64,000 nucleotides of DNA from Zymobacter palmae (GCF_003610015.1 NZ_AP018933.1:1240001-1304000), one strand, 5' to 3'; counted from the stretch's first letter, positions 28,811 to 38,981 are shown. The notes: generated from the sequence alone by a model not told the origin. Numbers and translations: made by a program.

Positions 28811-29392
28811 ATGAAAAGCTGTTTACCTGAGCGCATTAATGCGCTGACGTGCGAGCTACCAGATAAATGGCAGGAGAGGCTGGTGTCGGGCGATGACAGC
28901 GTCTATAAAGCCGTCGTTGAACTGCAAGTACAGCGCTGTCTAGCGCATGCGCGCCGCTATTGGCCATCGTTGCCCACGCCCGACATTCGTTTCGATTTGA
29001 AAGGGCGCAGTGCAGGACAGGCGCACTTCGGCCATCGCGCGCTGCGCTTCAATTGCATCATGCTGGCAGCACAGCCGCGTGCTTTTATCGAGGAAGTCGT
29101 GCCGCACGAAATGGCGCACTGGGTCGACGTGCTCGGTGTTGCATCGAAAGGGAAACCGCACGGGCCGGTATGGCGTTGGCTTATGGTGCATCTGTACGGG
29201 CGGCAGCCACGCGTCACACATCGCTTTGACACGACGATCAGCACGCCAACGCCTTGGCATTATGGTTGCCACTGTACTGAAGGGCACTGGCTGACCGTGC
29301 GTCGGCATCGTCGCATTGAGCGAGGATATGCTTACCGTTGCCGCCGTTGTGGGCAGCAATTGCGTTTATTGGGCTGTGAACCGAAGGCATAG
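28811..29392 (+). CDS. SprT-like zinc metalloprotease-domain protein
   Basis: 193 aa. The zinc-protease motif VPHEMAHWVD (HExxH) is near residue 100, followed by a third potential ligand in GKPHGPVW, and the C-terminal zinc ribbon has CHC...CRRCG cysteines. This architecture is that of bacterial SprT, related to the protease domain of the eukaryotic SPRTN/Spartan proteins; the bacterial role is unclear. I take the ATG at 28811, preceded by GGGAG at longer spacing; an in-frame TTG at 28778 would add 11 residues. It is divergent from the UPF0149 gene. Confidence 0.85.
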   Translation: MKSCLPERINALTCELPDKWQERLVSGDDSVYKAVVELQVQRCLAHARRYWPSLPTPDIRFDLKGRSAGQAHFGHRALRFNCIMLAAQPRAFIEEVVPHEMAHWVDVLGVASKGKPHGPVWRWLMVHLYGRQPRVTHRFDTTISTPTPWHYGCHCTEGHWLTVRRHRRIERGYAYRCRRCGQQLRLLGCEPKA

Positions 29393-29610
29393 TCGTTTAC
29401 GATAGCGGTTCAGCGGCAATTCGTCCGTCGGCGTTGCGCTGCATCTGGGGTATCGTCATCTGCAAGTTGCCGACGGCTGGCGTCGCACTGTATAGCATGA
29501 TGGTACCGGTCAAGCATCGAAGGCACCGTGCCTGTAGCTTGCGGGTATCGGGCTGAACGCGGCTCCGCAGCCAGTGGGCTGTGCTGCAGAGACGATACGG
29601 AGAGGATTTC

Positions 29611-30273
29611 ATGACCGTAGCGCAGAAATTCATCGTAGCAGATGATCATCCATTGTTCCGTGCAGCGCTCAAACAGGCGCTTCAGGCAGGCAATGAAGGT
29701 GTGCAGATCGTAGAAGCGGACACCATGGAGGCTACGCTGGCGCGTGTCGCCGAGCATGGCGATGCCGATCTAGTGCTGCTGGATCTTCATATGCCGGGTG
29801 CCCACGGTTTCTCGGGGCTGATCCAGCTGCGTGCCCAGGCCCCTGAAATGCCGGTAGCCGTTGTCTCGGGCAGCGAAGAGGCGCGCGTGGTACGCCGTGC
29901 CATCGACTATGGCGCTTCTGGCTTCATTCCCAAATCTGCTTCTTTGAACACCATCGCTGAAGCGATTGCCGAGATCATGGACGGTGAAGTCTGGCTGCCT
30001 GAAGGCATGGAAGACGTGCTGGGCGATGGCGATGAAGAAGACTCTCGCTTTGCCGAAGCTATCGCTTCCCTGACGCCGCAACAGTTCCGCGTACTGGGCA
30101 TGCTGACCTCCGGCCTGCTTAACAAGCAGATCGCCTATGACCTGAACGTGTCCGAAGCTACCGTCAAGGCGCACGTTACTGCTATCCTGCGCAAGCTGGG
30201 CGTTCATTCCCGTACACAGGCCGTCATTGCGGCACAGCGTCTGGAAATCGATCCGCCACGCATCGAAGGCTGA
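29611..30273 (+). CDS. NarL/LuxR-type two-component response regulator
   Basis: 220 aa. The receiver domain (residues 5-125) has the acidic pair DD at 11-12, the phospho-accepting Asp58 in VLLDLHMPG, the Ser of VVSGSEEA and the Lys of FIPKSAS. A Glu/Asp-rich linker leads to a LuxR-type helix-turn-helix at about 155-215 (LTPQQFRVLGML, LNKQIAYDLNVSEATVKAH). GGAGAGG precedes the ATG at 29611. No sensor kinase lies nearby, so it is an orphan here. Related regulators in pseudomonads control acetate or alcohol metabolism, but no target can be deduced from the window. Confidence 0.92.
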   Translation: MTVAQKFIVADDHPLFRAALKQALQAGNEGVQIVEADTMEATLARVAEHGDADLVLLDLHMPGAHGFSGLIQLRAQAPEMPVAVVSGSEEARVVRRAIDYGASGFIPKSASLNTIAEAIAEIMDGEVWLPEGMEDVLGDGDEEDSRFAEAIASLTPQQFRVLGMLTSGLLNKQIAYDLNVSEATVKAHVTAILRKLGVHSRTQAVIAAQRLEIDPPRIEG

Positions 30274-30951
30274 TCCCGACGCAGTAATCTTGACGCAGGC
30301 CACTGACGGCGAATGCGTCTAAAGTATGACATGTGGCGTTGAGCGTAGCATTTGTCGCCGACACATCCTCTCAACGCCCATTGGTAGTGACTGCGCGTCT
30401 CTGCATGTGCCGCCACAGCAGCGTCTTTTCCGCGTGGTGTTACCTTTTTAGTATGGCCGCTATCATTACGACCGCTGCCTGTAATGCCGATAGCCGCCAG
30501 AATGAATCGCGCGGCTTATATTTTTATCCTGCTCTCTATCTTCTTCCTTTTCGGGCTTCTTGCTTTCGCAGTTCGAATATTTCTTCTGGTCTGCTTGTTG
30601 TCTCCCCGCGTTACCGTTCTCAACCCGTTGTGCTGAACGAGTCGTTACGCTCGAAGCGCAATGTCGGCTGCCTGATGTTTCTCTACATCATGCTCGCACG
30701 GCTACCTGCCTATAAGGCACTTTTATACATGACGCGCATAACGTTCCTTTTGCGCATACCGGCGTTGGGTATGAGTCTCTTTACGCTCATTTGATAGCGT
30801 GAACCCGTGAGGTGCGACGTTGATGCGGCGACACTCCTCAATATTTGTGTGAATAAATCGTGAGAAATAGCGACAAGTGGGCATTGGAGGGGGCAGCGAT
30901 AGAGCCGGTGTTCGATACATGGCATGTGATGATGCCGGCAAACTGGGCAGC
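30274..30951. other. Intergenic region between the response regulator and hemN
   Basis: About 680 bases. A frame on the plus strand (30333-30794) lacks a ribosome site and has Cys/Ser/Arg-rich random-looking composition, so I do not call it. A stem-loop with GGCGTTGAG (30335-30343) and CTCAACGCC (30370-30378), 26-base loop, may be the end of the response-regulator transcript. Nothing else is recognisable. Confidence 0.4.
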
Positions 30952-30982
30952 AAAAGGCCCCAGTGCAAGTGGCTGGGGCCTA
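30952..30982 (-). terminator. Rho-independent terminator of hemN
   Basis: On the minus strand AGGCCCCAG, 9-base loop, CTGGGGCCT followed by TTTG: nine pairs, 28 bases after the hemN stop. Confidence 0.85.
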
Positions 30983-31009
30983 TGTCTTATCAGCGGGGCA
31001 GCTCTGGGT

Positions 31010-32401
31010 TCAAATGACTTTCGAATAGTGCTGATGCTTGTCGCGGCGCAGGTAGACATCGAAGCAGGCTGCCACGGTGCGTACGAGCAAACGGCCCCGT
31101 GGGGTGATGGTGATGGCGTCGCGGCTAACGTCGACCAGTCCGTCGGCGGCCAAGGGGGCCATCAGTGCCATGTCATCAGCCATGTCACGGCAGAAGTCGA
31201 TGCCATAGCGCTGTTCAATGGCGGGAATGTCGAGCCGGAACTGGCACATCAAGGTGTTGATTATATCGCGACGCATGATGTCGTCAGGCGTAAGCATAAC
31301 GCCACGCCATAGCGCGTGGCCTAGCGTATTAACGGTGTCCTGATAGGTGGCGACGTCCTTGACGTTCTGCGCGTAGGCGGTATGGAACGAGCTGATGGCC
31401 GAGACACCCAGTCCTAGCACGTCAGTGTCGCCGCGCGGTGTATAGCCTTGGAAGTTGCGATGCAGGTGCCCATTGCGTTGGGCTACTGCCAGTTCATCAT
31501 CGGGGCGTGCGAAATGGTCCATGCCGATGAAGTCGAAGCCGCCTTCCGTCAGGCGCGCGATTGCCATCTGTAGCAGTTCGAGCTTTTCTTCAGCTTTGGG
31601 CATGTCCTCGGTGTGAATCAGTCGCTGCGATGGAAAGTGATCAGGCAGATGGGCATAGCTGAACAGGCTGATGCGATCGGGAGCCAGTGCCAGCGTGCGC
31701 TCCAGCGTATAAGCGAAGCGCTCAGCGGTCTGCAGTGGCAGGCCATAGATCAGGTCGATGCTGAAGGAGCGGAATCCGAGCGCGCGGGCGCGTTCGCGCA
31801 GACCGAAGATCAGTTCATCGTCTTGTTCGCGATGAATGGCCTTTTGAACCTCGCTATTGAAATCTTGTACACCGATGCTCAGGCGGTTGAAACCTTCTTC
31901 GTGCAGCTCGTCAATGAGTGTGGGCTCTATTCGGCGCGGATCGACTTCGATTGAAATTTCGGCATCGGGAGCGAACTGGAATGCCTTGTGCAAAAAGGCC
32001 AGTACGCGACGGCGCTGGTCAAGGCTTAGAAAGCTAGGGGTGCCGCCACCAAAATGCAATTGGACAACCTCGCGACCGGCAAATTGCGCGCCACGTGTGA
32101 TGACTTCTTGTTCAAGGGTGTCGAGGTAATCGTCAACGATATCAAGCTGGCGCGTCACCATCTTATTACAGCCGCAGTACCAGCACAGTGTGTGGCAGAA
32201 AGGGATGTGCACGTACAGTGAGAGAGGGCGTCCGCGACCTTCCTCAATGGCTTCTTCCAGATCGTCGTCCTCAAACCCTTCATGGAATTCCAGCGCTGTT
32301 GGATACGAGGTATAGCGTGGGCCTGCGTTGTCATAGCGGTGAATCAGTTCGGGGTCCCACTCGACCGTCAGTGCGGCCGTCGGGGTGGCGGATGACGACA
32401 T
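31010..32401 (-). CDS. hemN: Oxygen-independent coproporphyrinogen III oxidase
   Basis: Radical-SAM enzyme converting coproporphyrinogen III to protoporphyrinogen IX under low oxygen. The 4Fe-4S cluster cysteines are in FCHTLCWYCGCNK, with the SAM contact FGGGTPSFL downstream and the HemN-specific C-terminal domain (GLGVSAISSF, then the winged-helix-like LRRDIINTLMC region). 463 aa, close to 457 in E. coli. AGGGAG precedes the ATG at 32401. The N-terminal GPRYTSYPTA motif separates true HemN from the HemW-like paralogs. A facultatively anaerobic lifestyle fits. Confidence 0.95.
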   Translation of the reverse strand: MSSSATPTAALTVEWDPELIHRYDNAGPRYTSYPTALEFHEGFEDDDLEEAIEEGRGRPLSLYVHIPFCHTLCWYCGCNKMVTRQLDIVDDYLDTLEQEVITRGAQFAGREVVQLHFGGGTPSFLSLDQRRRVLAFLHKAFQFAPDAEISIEVDPRRIEPTLIDELHEEGFNRLSIGVQDFNSEVQKAIHREQDDELIFGLRERARALGFRSFSIDLIYGLPLQTAERFAYTLERTLALAPDRISLFSYAHLPDHFPSQRLIHTEDMPKAEEKLELLQMAIARLTEGGFDFIGMDHFARPDDELAVAQRNGHLHRNFQGYTPRGDTDVLGLGVSAISSFHTAYAQNVKDVATYQDTVNTLGHALWRGVMLTPDDIMRRDIINTLMCQFRLDIPAIEQRYGIDFCRDMADDMALMAPLAADGLVDVSRDAITITPRGRLLVRTVAACFDVYLRRDKHQHYSKVI

Positions 32402-32916
32402 GTGAATTCTCCCTGAAAAGCGTCTGGCAGCACATTGCTATAGTGCGGCCTTTGAATGTCCTTCCTAGGCTTCAGTATACCGCAGCCCTACGCGAAGGCC
32501 GTGAAAAAGAAGCCCTATCCTTCAGTGCATCAACGAGCGATGCCATTGTTTGCACGGCCTGTTCTTTAAGGGTGCTTTCCTATGCCAAGTAGAGATACGT
32601 TAATGACCGCTCGCTGAGTGAGGAGCAGCGTTTTGCCATCAGTGGGCCTATTGCTGGCATCAATATTGATAACGGTTAGGTAACCACCCTCGGCAGAGTC
32701 ACGTCCATAACTGATGCCATGTGCGCAGAAGATAAGGGGGAAAGCATCAGCACTCGATGATGAGTGAATTGCTCGACCCATCAAAAAGATGGCATAAGAT
32801 CATCGCGTTTGAGCGGTGCGCATTCAATCTGCTGCTTGAGCACGACAAGTAACAATTAGGCTGTACGCTTGCTCTGCACTTGGGGGCTGGGTAAAGGTAC
32901 GACGATGGGGTGAGCT
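32402..32916. other. Intergenic region upstream of hemN
   Basis: About 515 bases carrying the hemN promoter. A minus-strand frame at 32566-32784 (72 aa) is protein-like in its C-terminal half but has no ribosome site or recognisable family; it could be a gene remnant. I do not see an FNR-type TTGAT-N4-ATCAA box. Confidence 0.35.
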
Positions 32917-33304
32917 ATGAAGATTATGCCGGTGATGGCGCTATCTGTTTTGGCACTGTCCTGCGGAGCAGGCGCATCTGAGGGAGCACTGCCAGAGGTG
33001 CATAAAAGCGTTGCACAGATCTGTGCAGAGGCTAAACAGGACGTTGCACAGGCCAACCAGCAATACACAGGGGGCTGTTCTAACCGCCAGTGGTGTTGTG
33101 AATCGCTATGACAGTGAATTTATTAAAGATGAACGGTTCCGACTGCTTTCCGGTGATGATCTAGGGAACATGGTGGTGGTGTTTCGTCACCCCAGTACCC
33201 GCACATTGAAGGAAGGGCAGCAGTTCAAGGCAAAAGGCGTGATGACTCAGGTCGACACGCAGTTTGGCTGCATGATTTTGATGGAAAGTGGCCGCGTGCA
33301 TTGA
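32917..33304 (+). pseudogene. Small exported OB-fold-like protein, frameshifted at a G5 tract
   Basis: The first frame (from ATG 32917) starts with a signal sequence (MKIMPVMALSVLALSC) whose LSCGAGA could be a lipoprotein lipobox, and continues to QQYTG. The second frame, open from 33011 and ending at 33304, continues the protein (GAVLTASGVVNRYDSEF...). The two join cleanly if one G is skipped in the GGGGG run near 33069-33073, giving a product of about 128 aa. The second half, with a GVV...GNMVVVF...GVMTQV pattern, resembles small OB-fold (tRNA_anti-like) periplasmic proteins. It may be a pseudogene, a phase-variable gene or a sequencing error. Function unknown. Confidence 0.55.
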
Positions 33305-33341
33305 CCCTGTCATAGGCAAAAGCCTTATGGTGCCGACAGTG

Positions 33342-33379
33342 AAAAGCCCCGCGTACAGTCAATGCTGCGCGCGGGGCTT
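33342..33379 (-). terminator. Rho-independent terminator of cydDC
   Basis: On the minus strand AAGCCCCGCG, 16-base loop, CGCGGGGCTT followed by TT: ten pairs, about 28 bases after the cydC stop. Plus-strand transcription from the frameshifted gene would meet the same hairpin. Confidence 0.8.
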
Positions 33380-33407
33380 GTCGATGGGTTTTTTGGGCAC
33401 CTGCCTG

Positions 33408-35174
33408 CTATAGAGTCAGATGGCGCAGCATGCCTGCAAGGCGGCTGTCCGGGCAGTCCTTCAATTCGCGTGGTGCGCCCTGTTCGATGATGCGTCCCTG
33501 TTCAAAAATGGCGACGCGATCGAAGAGCGTCAGCGACTGCAGGTGGTGGGTAATAACCACTAGTGTGCGCCCTTGGCAGCGTGTGACCACCTCGTTCATC
33601 ACCCGTTGCTGAAGGGCTATCTCAAGCCCTTCGGTCGGCTCGTCCAGCAGTACGATGGGGGCATCGACCAGCAGTGCTCGCGCCAGTCCGAAGCGGCGCA
33701 GCTGCCCGCCAGACAGAGAACTGCCACCCTCATCCGGCCAGCTGTCTAGTCCTGCGGGCAGGCTGTCCAGCCAGTCGCCCAGCTGCAGGGCGCGCAATAC
33801 GTCTTCTAGCTGCTCGTCACTGGTATTGGGGGCTGCCAGCAGCAGGTTGTCACGTAGAGATGCACTGAACAGCTGCACATCCTGAGGTGCAACGCTGAAT
33901 AGATGGCGCAGTGTTGTCTCGCTCAATGCCTTGATCGGTACATCGCCTAAGATAATCTGGCCAGCGTCCGGTTCAATGAAGCGTACCAGCGCATTCAGCA
34001 GGGTTGTCTTGCCGCCGCCCGACGGGCCTAGTAAGGCGGTATGCGTACCCGCAGGAAGCTGGAGAGAAACGTGCTGCAGCACTGGATGGTCGTCAAAGGC
34101 GACGCTGAGTTGGTCAATGGTGATGTCGTGGCTGCGCGGGGTGGCACTATCTGCATGAGGGAAGTGAATATCCGGTACTGTTGAGGTCAGATCGTCGATA
34201 CGGCGCGCGGCGCGCTGGATACGCCCCAGATGCTGCCACGCCTGAGGCAGCATGGCGATGGCTTCGAACGCTCCCAATACGGTAAGCGCCATTAGCGCCA
34301 CCAAGGTGGGGTCAAGATCGTGCTGTGTGACCCAGATGCCTGCTAGCCATAGTACTCCGGTTACCGTCAGCCCCAGCAACAGCTGCGACAGCCACTGTGA
34401 CTGTCCCCACTGGCGTGCCAGTGTCAGTTCTATATCATCGCGTTGACGCTGGCCGTCAAGCAAAGCGCGTGAATTGGACTGCCAACGCCCATACAGCAGC
34501 AGCTCCGGAAGTGCCTGTAGCTGTTCGAGCAGGCGGCGGCGTAACTGCCCGTTGCGTTGCTGCCAGTCATCGGATAGGTGGTGGCCGCGGCGCCATGCAA
34601 GGAAAGGACCGATCAGTCCGCTGAACAGCAGTGCCAGTGCGGCAAACAGTCCGATAGGCAGCGCGAACCAGCCAATGACTGCGCCGCACAGACCGATGGC
34701 AACCATGGCGACCGTTGAGGGAATTAGTACGCGCAGGTAGAGGTTATCGAGTGTGTCGATATCGGCCGTCAGTCGTGTCATCAGCTCGCCGCTGCCCAAA
34801 CGTTGAAGCGCGGCAGGGGAGAGTGGCTCAATGCGCAGATAGGTCGAGCGGCGCAGCACCGACAGCAGCTTAAGCGTGCCTTCATGCGTCGTGACGCGCT
34901 CTCCATAGCGGCTGGCAGTACGCGTGATGGCGAAGAAGCGCACGCCCGCTGATGGAATGGCGTAGTTGAAGGCGATGCGGGTGGCTTCAAGCAGCCCGGC
35001 CACGGCTGCGCCACTGATGAACCAGCCGGAGAGCGCCATAAGGCTGACGCTGGATACGAGGGCTATTAGGTTGAGCAGGAAGCCGGTGGCGAGCAGCAAC
35101 CAGTAGGGCTTCATCTGGGCCAGGTAGGGCCACAGCTCACGCAGACGCAGTGGAGCGCCGTGGGAAGATGTCAT
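33408..35174 (-). CDS. cydC: Heterodimeric ABC exporter CydDC, subunit CydC
   Basis: Half-transporter with six membrane helices (residues 1-310) and a C-terminal ATPase domain: Walker A GPSGGGKTTL, signature LSGGQLRRFGLARALL, Walker B IVLLDEPTEGLE. With CydD it forms an inner-membrane transporter needed for assembly of cytochrome bd; thiol export and, more recently, heme transport have been proposed. 588 aa (573 in E. coli). It overlaps the end of cydD by four bases (ATGA), the standard coupled arrangement. The assignment of C versus D rests on gene order and similarity. No cydAB lies in the window. Confidence 0.92.
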   Translation of the reverse strand: MTSSHGAPLRLRELWPYLAQMKPYWLLLATGFLLNLIALVSSVSLMALSGWFISGAAVAGLLEATRIAFNYAIPSAGVRFFAITRTASRYGERVTTHEGTLKLLSVLRRSTYLRIEPLSPAALQRLGSGELMTRLTADIDTLDNLYLRVLIPSTVAMVAIGLCGAVIGWFALPIGLFAALALLFSGLIGPFLAWRRGHHLSDDWQQRNGQLRRRLLEQLQALPELLLYGRWQSNSRALLDGQRQRDDIELTLARQWGQSQWLSQLLLGLTVTGVLWLAGIWVTQHDLDPTLVALMALTVLGAFEAIAMLPQAWQHLGRIQRAARRIDDLTSTVPDIHFPHADSATPRSHDITIDQLSVAFDDHPVLQHVSLQLPAGTHTALLGPSGGGKTTLLNALVRFIEPDAGQIILGDVPIKALSETTLRHLFSVAPQDVQLFSASLRDNLLLAAPNTSDEQLEDVLRALQLGDWLDSLPAGLDSWPDEGGSSLSGGQLRRFGLARALLVDAPIVLLDEPTEGLEIALQQRVMNEVVTRCQGRTLVVITHHLQSLTLFDRVAIFEQGRIIEQGAPRELKDCPDSRLAGMLRHLTL

Positions 35175-36985
35175 GACGGCTCTCCTTGGGTATCCAGATC
35201 GGCGTGGGCGGCGTCGATGACGTTGGCCAGTGGGCCGTGGGGCTGGCTCAGCGCGCTCAGTGTATCGAAGGCACGCACGCGGCCCTGTTCCAGCAGCAGG
35301 ATACGATCAGCCTGATTAAGCAGTGACAGACGATGGGTCAGCATGATGACCGTGCGGCCCTTGCTGAGTGTGGCAATGGCGCGGTTGACGATGCGCTCGC
35401 TTTGTTGGTCGAGGCTGGCTGTAGGTTCATCCAGCAGCACAAGCGGTGCGTCGCGCAGAAAGGCGCGTGCCAGGCCGATGCGGCGCGCTTGACCGCCGGA
35501 GACTGGCTGGCCGCCGTCACCGATGCGCGTGTGCAGTCCCTGTGGCAGCTGGTTGGCCCAGCAGCGCAGGTCGGTTTTGTCGAGTGCTTCCCATAGCCGA
35601 TCCTCGTCAAACGGTTGGTCGTCCGGTAACGCAATCGTGAGGTTATCGGCCAGTGTGCCCGGAATCAGTGCATTGTGCTGTCCGACCCAGCTTAGTGCGT
35701 GCTGCCACTCGGACGTCAGCAAGTGATCAAGGCGTTCACCTGAGTGAAGAGTGATGGTGCCCTGTTCCGGCTGCATGAAGCCCAGCAGGGTGGTCAGTAG
35801 GGTGCTCTTGCCCGCGCCGCTGGGCCCGATAACGGCAATGGTTTCTCCCGCCGCTACGGAAAAACTGACATCGTTCAGTGCCGGCGATGCCTGACCGGGA
35901 TAGCGACAGCTAACGTGGTTGAGTGTGATGCCCAGTGTATCCGGCACCGCCCAGTGTTTCGTCGTTGTAGTGCTAGCATCAGCGGATGGTGGTGCTTCGG
36001 TCAGCAGTGGCATCAGTACCTGGGCCGCCGCTTCCGCTTCGGCCTTGGCATGGTAGTGAACGCCAAGATCGCGCAGCGGCTGGTAGAACTCTGGCGACAA
36101 AATCAGCATGAATAGGCCGCCGAACAGGCTAAGCCCTTTACCCCAAGTACCGAAGTCAAACTGCCCCAAGTAAGTGAAGCCGATATAGGTAGCCAACAGG
36201 GCAATCGAAACAGATGCGAAGAACTCCAGTGCGCTAGAGGAGAGGAATGCCAATCGCAGCACTTTCATATTGCGCTGACGTACCCCTTCGGAGACTGCAT
36301 AGATCTCGTTAGCTTGTTGATGTGAGCGCCCAAGCAGACGCAGCGTCGGCATCCCCTTCAGTGTATCGAGGAAGTGTCGGCTCATGCGGTGGGTTTCGGT
36401 CAACTGCTGGTCTTGGAGGTTCTTGGCTCCCCAGCCAATCATTGCCATGTTGAGTGGAATCAAGGGGCCTGTGATTAGCAAGATCAGTGCGGCGGCCCAG
36501 CTGACGGGCAGTACGGCGCAAAGAATGATCAGTGGAATCGTGCCGCAGAGCAGCATCTGAGGACGGTAATCGGCGTAGTAGTTTTGCAGCGCATCGACCT
36601 GATCCCACACCTGATTGCCCAGCGCAGCGCTGTGCTGGCGCTGGCTCCAAAGTGGGCCTCGTTCACCGATACGGCGCAGCACGTCTTCTCGTACCGACTG
36701 GCGGATTGCCAAGCCACAGCGTACGCCCGCTTCGGTGCGTAGCCAAGCCAGTGCGCCGCGTCCCAGAAAGGCCACCGGCAGTATGATCAAAGGTAGAGTC
36801 AGCGATGACAGTGGTGCATGCTCAATGGCAAGCCGATACACCACGCTAGCAATGGCCCACGCTTGCAGCAGTAGCAGTAGGGTGGACCCGGTCGCTGCCA
36901 GCATGATGACCCGATTCCAGCGACCGCCGCGACTGGCATTGGCGCGTAGCCACTGGGCGGGTGTGGGCAAAGGGTGTGATGACAT
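35171..36985 (-). CDS. cydD: Heterodimeric ABC exporter CydDC, subunit CydD
   Basis: First gene of the cydDC pair. An N-terminal transmembrane domain of six helices (TLLLLLQAWAIASVVY is the first) is followed by an ATPase domain with Walker A GPSGAGKSTL, signature VSGGQARRIGLARAFL and Walker B LVLLDEPTASLD. The segment RTEAGVRCGLAIRQSVR matches the CydD family. The ATG at 36985 (604 aa; E. coli 588) has GGAG 6 bases upstream and gives MSSHPLPTPAQWL; an in-frame TTG at 37006 is less likely. Divergent from gltX across about 280 bases. Confidence 0.92.
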   Translation of the reverse strand: MSSHPLPTPAQWLRANASRGGRWNRVIMLAATGSTLLLLLQAWAIASVVYRLAIEHAPLSSLTLPLIILPVAFLGRGALAWLRTEAGVRCGLAIRQSVREDVLRRIGERGPLWSQRQHSAALGNQVWDQVDALQNYYADYRPQMLLCGTIPLIILCAVLPVSWAAALILLITGPLIPLNMAMIGWGAKNLQDQQLTETHRMSRHFLDTLKGMPTLRLLGRSHQQANEIYAVSEGVRQRNMKVLRLAFLSSSALEFFASVSIALLATYIGFTYLGQFDFGTWGKGLSLFGGLFMLILSPEFYQPLRDLGVHYHAKAEAEAAAQVLMPLLTEAPPSADASTTTTKHWAVPDTLGITLNHVSCRYPGQASPALNDVSFSVAAGETIAVIGPSGAGKSTLLTTLLGFMQPEQGTITLHSGERLDHLLTSEWQHALSWVGQHNALIPGTLADNLTIALPDDQPFDEDRLWEALDKTDLRCWANQLPQGLHTRIGDGGQPVSGGQARRIGLARAFLRDAPLVLLDEPTASLDQQSERIVNRAIATLSKGRTVIMLTHRLSLLNQADRILLLEQGRVRAFDTLSALSQPHGPLANVIDAAHADLDTQGEPS

Positions 36986-37265
36986 GAAAACTCCAACGGA
37001 AACCAAACAGTGAGAAGACGGGCACTGCGAGCAGCGTGCATTTCACTTCATAAGAATAGGCGCATCGTGCGCTAGCCGAATCGGCGCGGCATAAAAAGCA
37101 CGATGGGGTGAATGCGCTCTGCAATCTGGCAGGTCATGCTGATGCCTGCATCAAGTTCGCGTATGATAGCGTTTAATGTACACAAGGATACCCATGCAAA
37201 GAAGTCATCTTTGCTGAGATATCCTGCCATCGTTCGATCCTGTTCCCGTATCTCAAGGGGTAATC

Positions 37266-38756
37266 ATGACTGTTCGCACGCGTATTGCGCCGTCACCTAC
37301 CGGTGATCCTCATGTAGGCACTGCCTACGTTGCGCTGTTCAACCTGTGTTTCGCTCACCAGCACGGTGGCGAATTCATCCTGCGTATCGAGGATACCGAC
37401 CGCGAGCGGTCGACCCGTGAGTCCGAGCAGATGATCTTCGACTCGCTGCGCTGGTTGGGCATTGAGTGGAAGGAAGGCCCGGATGTCGGTGGCCCTCATG
37501 GCCCCTATCGCCAGAGCGAGCGCGGTGACATCTATACCCAGTATGTCGATCAACTGCTGGCCTCTGGTCATGCGTTCAAGTGCTACCGTACGCCGGAAGA
37601 GCTTGATGCGCTGCGCGCAGAACGCAAAGAAGCCGGTAACTTCATGGCGCTCAAGGCAGAAGACCTGCAGCTGCCCGCTGACGAAGTCGCGCGCCGCGAA
37701 GCTGCGAATGCGCCGTATGTCGTGCGCATGAAGGTACCGCGCGAAGGCACTTGCATCGTCAAGGACATGCTGCGTGGCGAAATCGAGCTGGACTGGGCGC
37801 AAGTTGATGCGCAAATCCTGATGAAGTCTGATGGAATGCCGACCTACCATCTGGCCAACGTGGTAGATGACCATCTGATGGAAATCACCCACGTGCTGCG
37901 TGGTGAAGAGTGGATCAACTCGGCACCGAAGCACCAGCTGCTATATGAGTACTTCGGTTGGGAAATGCCGGAGCTGTGCCACCTGCCGCTGCTGCGCAAC
38001 CCAGACAAATCTAAGCTCTCCAAGCGTAAGAACCCTACGTCGATCAATTACTATCGCCGCATGGGCTATCTGCCGCAGGCCGTGCTCAACTATCTGGGCC
38101 GCATGGGATGGTCGATGCCTGACGAGCGTGAAAAGTTCTCGCTCGACGAAATGAAAGCGAACTTTGACGTTACGCGCATTTCGCTGGGTGGTCCGATCTT
38201 CGATCTTGAGAAGCTGAACTGGCTCAATGGGCTGTACCTGCGTGAAGAGCTGACGGACGATCAGTTCATCCGTGCTATGCAAGAATGGGCTTTCAACCGC
38301 GAGTATATCGATCAGCTGCTGCCTGAAATCCGACCGCGCATCCAGAAATTGACGGACGTCATTCCGTTGGCAGGGCACTTCTTCGCAGGGCTGCCCGATG
38401 TGGCGCAGGACGACTTCGAGCTGATCAATCTGCCGGTTGAACAGCAGAAAGAGTTGTTGCAGCTGATGGTGTGGCGCTTCGAGAAAGTGCGTCACTGGGA
38501 CAAGGACAGTCTGTTTGAGCAGGTGAAGGTGCTTTCCTCGCACTACGAGCTGAAACCCAAGCAGCTACTGGCACCGGTCTTCATGGCGATTACCGGCAGC
38601 CTGACCTCTACGTCCGTCATCGACGCCATGGCCATTCTGGGCTCCGATATGACCCGTGCACGTCTGCGTCATGCCGTCGACGTACTGGGTGGCTTTGGCA
38701 AGAAGAAACTCAAGGCGCTGGAGAAAACAGAGCAGCAATTGCCTCTTATCGACTGA
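37266..38756 (+). CDS. gltX: Glutamyl-tRNA synthetase
   Basis: Class I synthetase charging tRNA-Glu. The HIGH motif appears as [11 protein letters not shown] near residue 10, the KMSKS equivalent is SKLSKRKNP near residue 245, and the family segment [14 protein letters not shown] is present. 496 aa; the long form without the SWIM-type zinc cysteines seen in E. coli (CRH region here is [10 protein letters not shown]), as in Pseudomonas-type GltX. AAGGGG lies just before the ATG. It is followed by a tRNA-Ala gene. Confidence 0.96.
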   Translation: MTVRTRIAPSPTGDPHVGTAYVALFNLCFAHQHGGEFILRIEDTDRERSTRESEQMIFDSLRWLGIEWKEGPDVGGPHGPYRQSERGDIYTQYVDQLLASGHAFKCYRTPEELDALRAERKEAGNFMALKAEDLQLPADEVARREAANAPYVVRMKVPREGTCIVKDMLRGEIELDWAQVDAQILMKSDGMPTYHLANVVDDHLMEITHVLRGEEWINSAPKHQLLYEYFGWEMPELCHLPLLRNPDKSKLSKRKNPTSINYYRRMGYLPQAVLNYLGRMGWSMPDEREKFSLDEMKANFDVTRISLGGPIFDLEKLNWLNGLYLREELTDDQFIRAMQEWAFNREYIDQLLPEIRPRIQKLTDVIPLAGHFFAGLPDVAQDDFELINLPVEQQKELLQLMVWRFEKVRHWDKDSLFEQVKVLSSHYELKPKQLLAPVFMAITGSLTSTSVIDAMAILGSDMTRARLRHAVDVLGGFGKKKLKALEKTEQQLPLID

Positions 38757-38898
38757 TGCCTTGACCGGTTGGGGCGCATAATGTACTATGCGCCCCGTCC
38801 TTTAACGTGATGCCGCACGAAAACTGGCATGTCAGCATGCTTCACCAGTGTGACTGACTCGATACGTTGTCGGTAGCCATACCCATAGCGTTTCGCTT

Positions 38899-38974
38899 GG
38901 GGCCTTAGCTCAGTTGGTAGAGCGCAACGCTGGCAGCGTTGAGGTCATCGGTTCGAACCCGATAGGCTCCACCA
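38899..38974 (+). tRNA. tRNA-Ala (anticodon GGC)
   Basis: A full 76-nt cloverleaf with encoded CCA: acceptor GGGGCCT/AGGCTCC (one G-T), D arm with AGTTGGTA loop, anticodon stem CAACG/CGTTG with loop CTGGCAG giving anticodon GGC (reads GCC and GCU codons), and T arm ATCGG-TTCGAAC-CCGAT. It lies between gltX and a terminator-like hairpin. Confidence 0.98.
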
Positions 38975-38981
38975 ATTACTA

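Noticed and set aside
30333-30794. 153-residue plus-strand frame
   Set aside because: No ribosome site, random-looking Cys/Ser/Arg-rich composition, overlaps a stem-loop.
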